A stretch of 64,000 bases of DNA from Eleusine coracana subsp. coracana (Eukaryota; Streptophyta; Magnoliopsida; Poales; Poaceae). The DNA lies in contig CM064424.1 of the NCBI GenBank assembly GCA_032690845.1, positions 41,305,511 to 41,369,510 of the forward strand, given 5' to 3'. Positions 55,825 to 64,000 of this stretch are shown here, in pieces. Each line of letters opens with the position of its first letter. Position 1 is the first letter of the stretch. Both the position numbers and the translations under genes were made by a program. The notes beneath the pieces are model-generated. The model did not search any database and had not been told where the DNA came from. It was given only the letters and a program-made list of their open reading frames with translations.

Positions 55825-57789
55825 ATGATTATGGAGTCCCAGAAGAGTTGCCTTTTGATCACTTACTCTCCAGAGATCATAGACGGGGTGCCTTTGTATG
55901 TTTCATCTAATTGCCTGCCCGTAAAAGCTTTGAAGTATGAGCCTGCTGGTCATTCGTTCCATACTGCAGCAATGAAGCTGCTTGGTCTTGGAGAAAAAGA
56001 AGACCCAGAAACTGATGATCACAGTGTGTCATCGGATGACAAAAGCCAAGATTTTGCTGCTGGTTCTGATACCTTCAGCAGCAAAGGTAAGAAGAAGTCT
56101 TCTGGGAGTCAACAGCAGGATCACTATGCATTGCTTGGTTTGGGCAACTTGCGGTACTTGGCCACTGAAGATCAGATCCGTAAAAGTTACCGTGACATGG
56201 CTCTTAAACATCATCCAGATAAGCAGGCTGCTCTTCTTCTTGCTGAGACAACAGAGGAAGCAAAGCAAGCAAAGAAGGATGAGATAGAGAACCATTTCAA
56301 GGCCATCCAAGAGGCCTATGAAGTACTTATAGACCCTACAAAAAGAAGGATTTTTGACTCCACGGATGAGTTTGATGATGATGTCCCTACAGACTGTGCC
56401 CCACAGGATTTCTTCAAGGTTTTTGGTCCAGCCTTCATGAGAAATGGACGCTGGTCTGTTAACCAGCCAATTCCCTTTTTAGGAGATGATGCTACTCCCA
56501 TAGAGGAAGTTGATAAATTCTATAATTTCTGGTACAACTTCAAGAGTTGGAGAGAATTTCCAGATGATGACGAGTATGATCTTGAGCAAGCTGAGTCTCG
56601 TGAACATAAGAGATGGATGGAAAGGCAGAACATTAAGCTACAAGAGAAGGCCAAAAAGGTAGAGTATGCACGAGTACGTACTCTTGTTGACAATGCTTAC
56701 AAGAAGGACCCAAGGATCCAGAGGAGAAAGGAGGAGGAGAAGGCTGAGAAGCAGAGGAGAAAGGAGGCAAAGTACCTGGCCAAAAAAATACAGGAGGAAG
56801 AAGCTGCAAGAGCTGCAGAAGAGGAAAGAAAAAGGAAGGAAGAGGAAGCCAAGAAAGCTGCAGAAGCTGCACTCAATCAGAAGAAGTTGAAGGAGAAAGA
56901 GAAGAAGCTGCTTCGTAAAGAGAAAACCCGTCTGCGAACTCTTGCTGCACCTGTAATTGCAGCAAAAGACTTTGGGCTGTCAGAAGATGATGTTGAAGGA
57001 GCATGTGCGTCACTTGATATGGAACGACTGAAGCAACTCTGTGACAATATGGATGGTAAGGATGCTGCTGAAAAGGCCAGATTGCTGAGCAGTGCACTGA
57101 TCAAAGAAAGTTCCTCGAAAGAAGAAAAGAAAATTGAAACTAATGGTGTGGAGGGTTCTACTCCAAAATCATCCTCAGGGAACAAGGTGTCACAAGCCAG
57201 CATATTGAACAGCTATGAGAAAAAAGAGAGGCCATGGGGAAAAGAAGAGGTTGATATGCTTAGGAAAGCGATCCAAAAATACCCAAAGGGAACATCGAGG
57301 AGATGGGAGGTGGTTTCTGAGTTTATTGGGACTGGCAGATCTGTTGAAGAGATTCTGAAGGCCACAAAGACGGTTCTCCTTCAGAAGCCAGACTCAACGA
57401 AAGCTTTCGACTCTTTCCTTGAGAAACGCAAACCAACACAGTCAATTGCTTCACCTCTGTCAACTCGAGATGAAGCAGTTGGTTCCTCAACTGAGGGAGG
57501 CGGAGTTGCGCCATCCAAGGTGGCAGCACAACCTGCCAGCAGCCAAACAGCCAATGAAAAAACTGCCGCTGATCCTGTCCAAAATGGACCGTCTTCCATG
57601 ACAGATCCTGATGCTTGGACAGAGACACAGGTGCTGGCTCTTGTCCAAGCTTTGAAGGCTTTTCCTAAGGATGCGAGTCAGAGATGGGAGCGTGTAGCTG
57701 CTGCTGTCCCAGGCAAAACTGTTGTCCAGTGCAAGAAGAAGGTTGCTTCAATGAGGGAGAACTTTCGGAGCAAGAAAGGTGCAGAGTAG
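55825..57789 (+). CDS. ZRF1: ZRF1/DNAJC2-type (zuotin/GlsA) J-protein with two SANT domains
   Basis: One uninterrupted coding exon, 654 residues from ATG 55825 (655 codons with stop; a second in-frame ATG is at 55831). The J domain (about residues 99-178) has DHYALLGLGNLRYLATEDQI, SYRDMALKHHPDK with the catalytic HPD at about 130-132, and KAIQEAYEVLIDP. The zuotin region FFKVFGPAFMRNGRWS and FYNFWYNFKSWREF follows. A long charged helix of Glu/Lys/Arg (about 260-370) resembles the ribosome-binding segment. Two SANT/Myb-like domains lie at about 467-520 (RPWGKEEVDMLRKAI) and 593-645 (DAWTETQVLALVQAL). It is a ribosome-associated Hsp40 that stimulates Hsp70 and, in plants and animals, also acts on chromatin through H2A ubiquitin. 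Full length and intact. Confidence 0.95.
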   Translation: MIMESQKSCLLITYSPEIIDGVPLYVSSNCLPVKALKYEPAGHSFHTAAMKLLGLGEKEDPETDDHSVSSDDKSQDFAAGSDTFSSKGKKKSSGSQQQDHYALLGLGNLRYLATEDQIRKSYRDMALKHHPDKQAALLLAETTEEAKQAKKDEIENHFKAIQEAYEVLIDPTKRRIFDSTDEFDDDVPTDCAPQDFFKVFGPAFMRNGRWSVNQPIPFLGDDATPIEEVDKFYNFWYNFKSWREFPDDDEYDLEQAESREHKRWMERQNIKLQEKAKKVEYARVRTLVDNAYKKDPRIQRRKEEEKAEKQRRKEAKYLAKKIQEEEAARAAEEERKRKEEEAKKAAEAALNQKKLKEKEKKLLRKEKTRLRTLAAPVIAAKDFGLSEDDVEGACASLDMERLKQLCDNMDGKDAAEKARLLSSALIKESSSKEEKKIETNGVEGSTPKSSSGNKVSQASILNSYEKKERPWGKEEVDMLRKAIQKYPKGTSRRWEVVSEFIGTGRSVEEILKATKTVLLQKPDSTKAFDSFLEKRKPTQSIASPLSTRDEAVGSSTEGGGVAPSKVAAQPASSQTANEKTAADPVQNGPSSMTDPDAWTETQVLALVQALKAFPKDASQRWERVAAAVPGKTVVQCKKKVASMRENFRSKKGAE

Positions 57790-59311
57790 TACCGTCAGAA
57801 GTAATTTGAGAGAGAAATCTGGGCGTAATATTACTAATGACCAGCATCATGGCTGGTGGCTTCTAGTTGAGGGTGTGGTTGGCAAGCCCTAATGACACCA
57901 GTGGTGAATATAATTTTGTTCTGGAACTGTGGGGAGTCCTATTTATCACGCCAGTGTCACCATTTTGCTTAATGAAATTTAGATCTGCTAAGGAAAGAAG
58001 AAGTCCATCTACTGTTGATGGACTAATTGGCCTTTCATTCAGTACAGGAGTAGTGTGTGCGGACTTCGTTTTGGCTGATGGGTTGTCTATGTTTGGTAGC
58101 GCCATTGAATTATTGCCTATGCTATGTTATCTGGCACAGAAAATTGTAGAGAACCACATCGTTATTAATTTGTCTATTGAAATAGCAATATTCTTTACAA
58201 TTTGAAAATGTGCCGATTCAGATTTTACAGGCAGCATACTAATTGCGTACGGTTTTATGTCGAAATGCATGATTCTCATGCTATTACTCTTTGGTGTCCG
58301 TTCTGTGGGAGAATTTCTGTTTACAGAAAAAATTATCTTCTTAATGCGTAGTATTCTCTCCATACTTCAAAAGGAAGTCATTCTAGATACATAGTTAATT
58401 TTATAAAAGTAAGTTGTTTTCTCAAAAAACAAAAAATATTATGGTTGTGAGGAATTGAATCAGCAATCTCATAGGCATGAGTACTTTTACTCTACAAGCA
58501 GCAACCACTTAGGTGAGTACATGCTATTGATTGGGTTAGTTTCAAAACGTCTTTAATAGAGAAAGAGAGAGAAAACACCCCTAATTAATTACTCTTTGGT
58601 ATTGTAAATCATTTCTAAAACGACTTTCTTTTGCAATATGAAGGGAGTATGTTGTTAGGCAGAGCCAATCTTTCTCATCTTCTGAATTTCATATTTGCCA
58701 CGTGAATTTCACAAACTCTTGTACTCATTGCAAGGAGGTGGATGATTTATATGGTGAACACCGCAGTAATAAGATTAGTATTCTAATAATCTCATTGCAT
58801 CCGAAGGCATGATCGTACTTTTTTTTATATATACGAACCAAGGGGCCATTACCGGTTACACTGCCAATCTCTTGTACCCATTTCGAAGTCTTTGTGTTTT
58901 TGTGAAAAAACGCTGCACGACACCGTGCTAATTCGTACTTGTCAATGACCATTATTTTCAACTATAATACTTAGTTTTGTTCATGTAATTAGTATTTGTG
59001 AACTCGAGGTTGTGTAGAAAAACAAAAATATGTGCAGGATATGTTCTAGCATATACTTTTACCCTTCATCACGGCTATGATGTTGCCAACGTGATTTGAC
59101 AAAGAACAAAAAATAGTTTTAAGCGAATTGTAGTGGGAGTTCAGTCAAAAATAAACAGCACGAACATAGCCTACAGCAAGTTAATCAATGGTTCAATTTA
59201 AAACCAACCACTCAATACCGAATCGTATGGAGATTCGTTCATAAAACTTCTAATGCATCATTGCTTAGATAATACAATATATGATGAAAACAAAGTGTGC
59301 AGGGCAAACAA
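57790..59311. other. convergent 3' flanks of ZRF1 and the TBC gene
   Basis: It includes the ZRF1 3' untranslated region and AT-rich spacer. A MITE with an internal tRNA-like segment lies at 58354-58647. No further coding frame is supported. The TBC 3' untranslated region would extend left from 59,312. Confidence 0.5.
58354..58647. mobile_element. Stowaway-like MITE (294 bp) with a tRNA-related insert
   Basis: Inverted ends TTCTCTCCATACTTCAAAAG and, in complement, CTCCCTTCATATTGCAAAAG are flanked by TA (58352-58353, 58648-58649). Between them the minus strand (about 58,520-58,441) reads GTAGAGTAAAAGTACTCATG, then GCTGATTCAATTCCTCAC, then a T-rich tail, like the head of a tRNA-derived SINE (B-box-like GATTCAATTCC). 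Confidence 0.55.
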
Positions 59312-62300
59312 TCAGTAGGGAAGGGGTCCTCGCAACTTGTTAGCAATGTGCAGCAGGTGGTCTATATTCGTGGCAGGATAGTTCTGGAGAAGCTTGAGGT
59401 TTGCAGTGAAATCGCCAGCCAAGAGTCGCCTTCGAACAAGAATCAGCATCGCACAGCAGATCCGTAATAAGGTAGCCTGCGCTCAGAAAAGGAGAGTTTA
59501 AACTAGTGTGAGTTCAAATACATCACATAGCATGAAATGAGAAACGACAGTTCTCAACCTGAGGTACCTCTGGGTCACCTAACAATGTGTCCCACAGGTT
59601 AATGCAGTCACGGAACTTGAATTCCTGTGTCAACAGCAATGTAATCCATCTGAATGCATAGAACTGTGGATTAACCTGTGGGACCGTTACAAAAGTTAGA
59701 CTGGCAGGACTATATGTGATCATGTGCTGCATTACAAGATTATTTGGATTCATACCTTGGTCACAACCTCCAAATGCCGCCAGAGCTCTTCGTCATGCCT
59801 TTTCAGAAGCTGTGATAGTCTACTGATTGTGGATCGTATACCGACCACACTGTTGTCAAGTTGCTTGCAGAAATTATCTCGAAACCCGCTAAGCAGCTCA
59901 ACAAAACAGAAAAAGGCATCTGGCTCTGCTGAAACCTGTTCACACAGATAATAATGAGGCAAGTATGGTCATCAACCTGCTATGCTGATGCATAATGGTA
60001 CAAGGGTCAATGCTATCAGTCACAAAGCAACAGGAATTATCTTTGCCTTGATATATTTCTAAACAGAAAAAAAAGAAGAAGAATGGTTCCATAACATATG
60101 TGGGGCCATATAGATATAGTGCTGTACCATACACTACTATACAGGTGCATGCTACTTTTCAGAAAAAAATAAAATATGAAGAAAACAATGTCTAAAATAC
60201 AGAAGTTAACAAGTTTGGAAACATCACAAATTTCAACAATGTTTGCAGCAGAATAAGACAAAATATGCGCACATTCTCGTTATATTTCAAAAAAAAAATA
60301 GTACTTACAGCATTACTTTGGTCTGGATCATTCTTGAAAACATAGAATAGAGGTGCCAAAACCTCATTCATTCCTTGCACATATCTTATACCCAGGTTTA
60401 ATTTTGCAAAAATGGTAAGTATACGCTTTAGTGACTCCTGAAAACAAAATATATCACATTTATTATACTTGCAAGATCTGTGAATAATAACAAAAGGTAA
60501 TCTTATGTTTGAGAATACCCCCACCTGGTTAGACAATGCACTGGAAGAATCACCATTGAAAAATTGCATCTCAGGATGTGTACGTTTAACATCTCTATCA
60601 ATCTGCTCAATAATTTCAGATTCCTGAAGTAATGAAAAGCAATCAGTATGTTTAGTAGTTCAAGCTGCAGAAAAGATATTGGCAACAAAATCTGACTAGG
60701 GAGGTTTCACAACAGTAAAACATTAGAAAATTGCAGTATCCGATCCATAACAAGAAAAACAGCAAGGGATGCAAGTACCTATCAATGTCATGAGGATTTG
60801 AGTGGAAAGTGAAAACTGAAAACTATTATTCAGGCTACTATATGGCCCACTTCTGAAACATATGAATTCACTCCTGTTATTTAACTTTCCTAGCAAACGT
60901 GGGTGTGCTTATGCATACCTTAGAAATAAATTAGCATCAGCATGAAGGTGGTTCACATTGCAAAAAGGTGCATGAATCCACATTTATTCTAGTAATTTCA
61001 AATAGACCTAAGAAGCTGGGAAACAAACATCTATGTAAAACACTTCCAAGCAATGAAAATAGTCATATGAACACAGGAAAAGACAGGTCACCATGAGACA
61101 TAAGCAGTTGCCATATCGAATAGCATATATTAGCAGTCCAGCGTGTAGATATTCAGTACAAATTTGGAAGCATCCATAGCAAGCAATTTTATTCAAGTTA
61201 CCTGGAAGTATTTGTTCCAAACACTAGTTTTCCCAAGGCTCAGAGGATGCTCATCACGAACAATCTCCGCCCTTGGTAGTACACCAGTTCCTTCAGCATT
61301 ATGTTCCTCCTTTTTGGAAACTGCCATTTCTTCCATTCTTCGGGTAACTTCTGACTGACCCGAACCAAAATGTATTATTACGCAGATTGGTTGGAAGGAA
61401 AAAGAGCCAGCATGAACAAAGATACATTAGCATTGCAGCACTTTCATGCGTCTGATGATTTTTGGTCCAAAATTCCAAAATGCTAATATTTATTACTGCT
61501 ACCTTCATGAAAGAAAGCTTCATTCCAGATGGATGAACTTGGTGTTTCCTTAGACAAATTATATAAGCACACATGCAATGGGAAACAACTTATATTTCTA
61601 TATGCATGAAGAACTTACAGGGTTCACCAGAAGCTCATCTTTGAAAGCACTGTATTGGGACCGTTTTTTCTCCAGTTCATATGACCATAGAGCACGATCA
61701 GTTGGCAAGTATCCCAAGAGAAGCTGCTAACTATCAAAAAAGTCAAATAAATTGTAGCGTACAAAACAAGAAGATAATTTGTATGGGTATAACTAGCCAC
61801 CAGCCTATCATACCAAGAAAAACTGCTAGCTCATATCTATATTTAACTAATCACTAGCAATGTATTATATTTTTTTTAGGCTTTAATTTAATACTACAAC
61901 ACAGGTTTTCCTCACAGCAGCTCCAAAATATCAGCACAATTAACAAAATAATGCCAAATCTGATGAACAATTACGGGATCTCATTTATTTCAGAACAATG
62001 TCAAAAAGTATTTAGGTAGTTAGGTACTACTAAAATATCTGGTTGTAGTTTCAATTGAACTGCTAGCCCGTGAACTATCATGATGTGATACTGCAAGCAA
62101 GTGTCTCGACTGTAGGTGTACATTGCACGTTTAAATTAAAAGGAACGCACAAGCCTTATTAATCAATCTATCCTGCCAACCAGAGTAACTGCAATCATAT
62201 CATCCATAGTGCAGGGCATTTCTTCAACATTGTGATTTGCAAAATATAGAATAGAGCAAATATGTCAGCATGTATGTAAACTACAACAATCAACATGCAC

Positions 62301-63011
62301 GCACAGTATGAACCTTCAAAACAGGGAACCAACTAAATCAGAACTACCGTTTCAAAATAGATTAAGCTAGTATAGGGTCATCACCATGGATCTAAGTAGC
62401 AAATCATTTACTGTCTTGACTTGGGCAATTCCATTTCTCTTAACAAATGGCTATGTAAGTGGCGGAGCAAACACTTGATCATGCAACATACACAATAAAG
62501 AAGTTGGCTAAGAAGAGCAAGAGAGGATTCCCCGACCTTCCAGACAACAGGCCGCACCCCGGCGGCGTCAGGCACGCCCTGGCACGCGAGCCTCCGCAGC
62601 TCCGCCAGATCCACCACCTTCCTCTCCAGCTGCATCGCGCGTCGAAGCGCACAGCACACGAACAAAGTGAAGTGAGCCGGAAATGCACCCGAACCGCAGA
62701 ACCATAAAGAGCCCCGTCGCGATCGCCGGGAGCGCGCGAACACTCACCGCAACCTTGAACTCCGCGACGAGGTGGGCCCGTGACGGGCCAGGCGAACCCT
62801 CGCCCGCGTCGTCGCCTTCGTCAGAGTCGCCAGCTTCGTTCCGGGCGAGCGGAGGAGGAGGAGGTGGGGTTGGATCCCGCGGCGGCTGGGGAACGGGCAG
62901 GGGCGGCGGAGGGGAAGGAGCGCGGGGAGGGGAGCGGGAAGGTGCGGACCAGATCGGGTTGTTGAGCCAGTCCGGTACGGACTTGCGCCTCGGTGTGGCG
63001 CCGTCGGGCAT
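59312..63011 (-). CDS. TBC1D13: TBC1D13-like RabGAP, nine exons
   Basis: Exons: 63011-62748, 62629-62537, 61723-61619, 61354-61202, 60623-60525, 60437-60309, 59935-59756, 59675-59568, 59476-59312. All eight introns are GT-AG and phase 0; 432 codons, 431 residues. Exon 1 is Pro/Glu-rich and disordered. The TBC domain (about residue 100 to 400) has GVRPVVWKLLLGYLP, the arginine finger in IDRDVKRTHP, the glutamine finger in IRYVQGMNE, DAFFCFVELL, NPQFYAFRWITLLLTQEF and CCAMLILVRRRLL. Such proteins make Rab (for TBC1D13, Rab35-type) GTPases hydrolyse GTP at endomembranes; the plant substrate is not known. Both catalytic fingers are present, so it should be active. It is convergent with ZRF1. Confidence 0.93.
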
Positions 63012-63216
63012 GGCGCCCGCGGCGGCGGCGAGGGGTTTAGGAACTGGGAGGCGGGGGGCGGTCGGCGCCTCTGCCTGTTTCGGGATTGAAGAGGACGAGT
63101 AATGGGTTGGACTTGGACCGGTTGCTGCCAAGCACAGCATGATAAATTGGTTCTTTTTTCAGTTCATGACAAATTAAGCGCTGAAGTTCTGAACGGTGCT
63201 AAACTGCAAACATGTA
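63012..63216 (-). promoter_or_regulatory. TBC gene 5' leader and promoter region
   Basis: The open frame continues upstream of the chosen ATG to 63140 without a stop, but the ATG at 63011 begins the family-like MPDG...KSVPDWLNNPIW and is preferred. The sequence changes from GC-rich to AT-rich at about 63,140, the usual grass promoter boundary. Confidence 0.45.
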
Positions 63217-63441
63217 CTCGCTATGTTTAGCAATAGATATCATTTTAGAGTTGGGTATAAGAAATAAGGAGAAGTAAAAAATTAGATGTATTGAAAACGA
63301 GAAGGAAAGAGATAGAGATAGAGATGTAGTGAGAAGAGAGAATATTATATTGAGAAAAGAGAAAGGTACATTGGGAAGTGAGAATAATATAATTGTAGAA
63401 AAGTTGGAAACCTTAGAATGACATGTAAATATAAACGGAGG
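63217..63441. mobile_element. Stowaway-like MITE (225 bp) upstream of the TBC gene
   Basis: The ends are CTCGCTATGTTTAGCAATAG and, in complement, CTCCGTTTATATTTACATG, flanked by TA (63215-63216, 63442-63443). The right end matches the Stowaway consensus CTCCGTTT; the left is diverged. It lies about 200 bases upstream of the TBC start codon. Confidence 0.6.
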
Positions 63442-63443
63442 TA

Positions 63444-64000
63444 CATTTTGATGAGTGTAAATCTCTAAATTTCGTCGATATGGTGATTGGCGCCTGCTTA
63501 TCATATGATACTTTGCACCCACATCAATTATTTGATCCCAGTACAGTTAGATTATTTTTATGAGTTTGATGCATATTCACCTCTACTGTTTTTGAGATGA
63601 GATGTGGGAGCAGAATATATGGATGGTAATATCACGGGTGACTAAAAATGTTTTTGAAGGAGGAGAAACTCTCGGTGTTATCACACTAAATATTTTTAAT
63701 GATAGTTCCAAACAGGATGAAACATAAGAGAAGCAATCATCCAGTATAATCAGAAACGCTCATAACAGGAGATGTCCAAAACCAAAATGAATAAAATTAA
63801 AATTTTGAGTGACACAAAAAATGAACCTAGAAAAAAAGAAAATGTATTTTGGTACAAGTTGACAAGCATGACATAGAAATTCTAGCTCATCTTTGTTATA
63901 AGAAAAATTAAACTATAAAGCTAAGTTGATAAATCTCTAAATCAAGGTGATCTAACCAATGATGTCACAGAGTAACAAACTTGTTGGAAGGTTGTGAATG
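63444..64000. other. AT-rich intergenic DNA, nothing recognised
   Basis: No coding frame, terminal repeat or RNA gene is visible up to the end of the window. Confidence 0.4.

Noticed and set aside
1..64000. CRISPR arrays, operons, phage or plasmid features
   Set aside because: The sequence is plant nuclear DNA with spliced genes; repeats found are LTR, MITE or simple tandem types.

Overview
The window is nuclear DNA of a grass (Poaceae, probably a panicoid; species not determined). Four spliced plant genes lie in a background of nested LTR retrotransposons, small MITEs and gene relics. The grass signature is GC-rich proline-rich first exons, Stowaway and Tourist MITEs, an Au-type SINE tail, and Sirevirus-type Copia elements carrying repeated AAAGGGGGAG polypurine tracts. 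I see no rRNA, intact tRNA, CRISPR, plasmid or organelle feature, and I find no wholly new biological system. The best findings are genome-evolution events that can be read base by base.

Layout. 1-1,640: unassigned AT-rich DNA and a palindrome-rich LTR-like piece. 1,641-7,755: minus-strand retrotransposon debris, namely a Sirevirus gag fragment (split by a solo LTR with a TTGTA target duplication) abutting an Athila-like Ty3/gypsy gag, primer site and LTR. 7,756-14,667: a decayed Tat-lineage Ty3/gypsy element with a plus-strand pol and a spliced antisense ORF. 14,668-25,364: Sirevirus A, with a truncated 5' LTR, pol in pieces, a second solo LTR of the same family, and a chimeric 3' LTR. 25,377-30,562: a Tourist MITE, a mariner transposase fragment, an NLR resistance-gene LRR relic and repeats. 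30,646-34,512: a six-exon SAM-domain gene (minus). 34,667-36,600: a MITE and tandem repeats. 36,618-45,239: Sirevirus B, a complete but non-autonomous chimera bounded by a GTGTT duplication. 46,834-54,452: a five-exon NUDCD2-like CS-domain gene (minus) whose third exon is split by a full-length 5.4-kb Copia element (D) with a GTCTT duplication. 54,453-57,789: a compact divergent promoter and the ZRF1/DNAJC2-type J-protein gene (plus). 59,312-63,011: a nine-exon TBC1D13-like RabGAP gene (minus). The end is intergenic with a Stowaway MITE.

The four genes look like ordinary housekeeping genes. NUDCD2-like and ZRF1 are head to head across about 290 bp holding site II and telo-box motifs. ZRF1 and the TBC gene are convergent. 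The most consequential event is the Copia insertion in NUDCD2 exon 3. Every other exon, splice site and codon phase of that gene is still sound, so the disruption looks recent or tolerated.

Element ages rank by LTR difference, from counts by eye. D differs at about 6 substitutions in 400 bp. B differs by several percent in the first 230 bp. The Tat, Athila and Sirevirus A copies are older and carry many stops, mostly of the kind made by C-to-T or G-to-A change. Exon boundaries of all four genes were worked out by hand from splice sites and codon phase, and the totals close exactly in frame.
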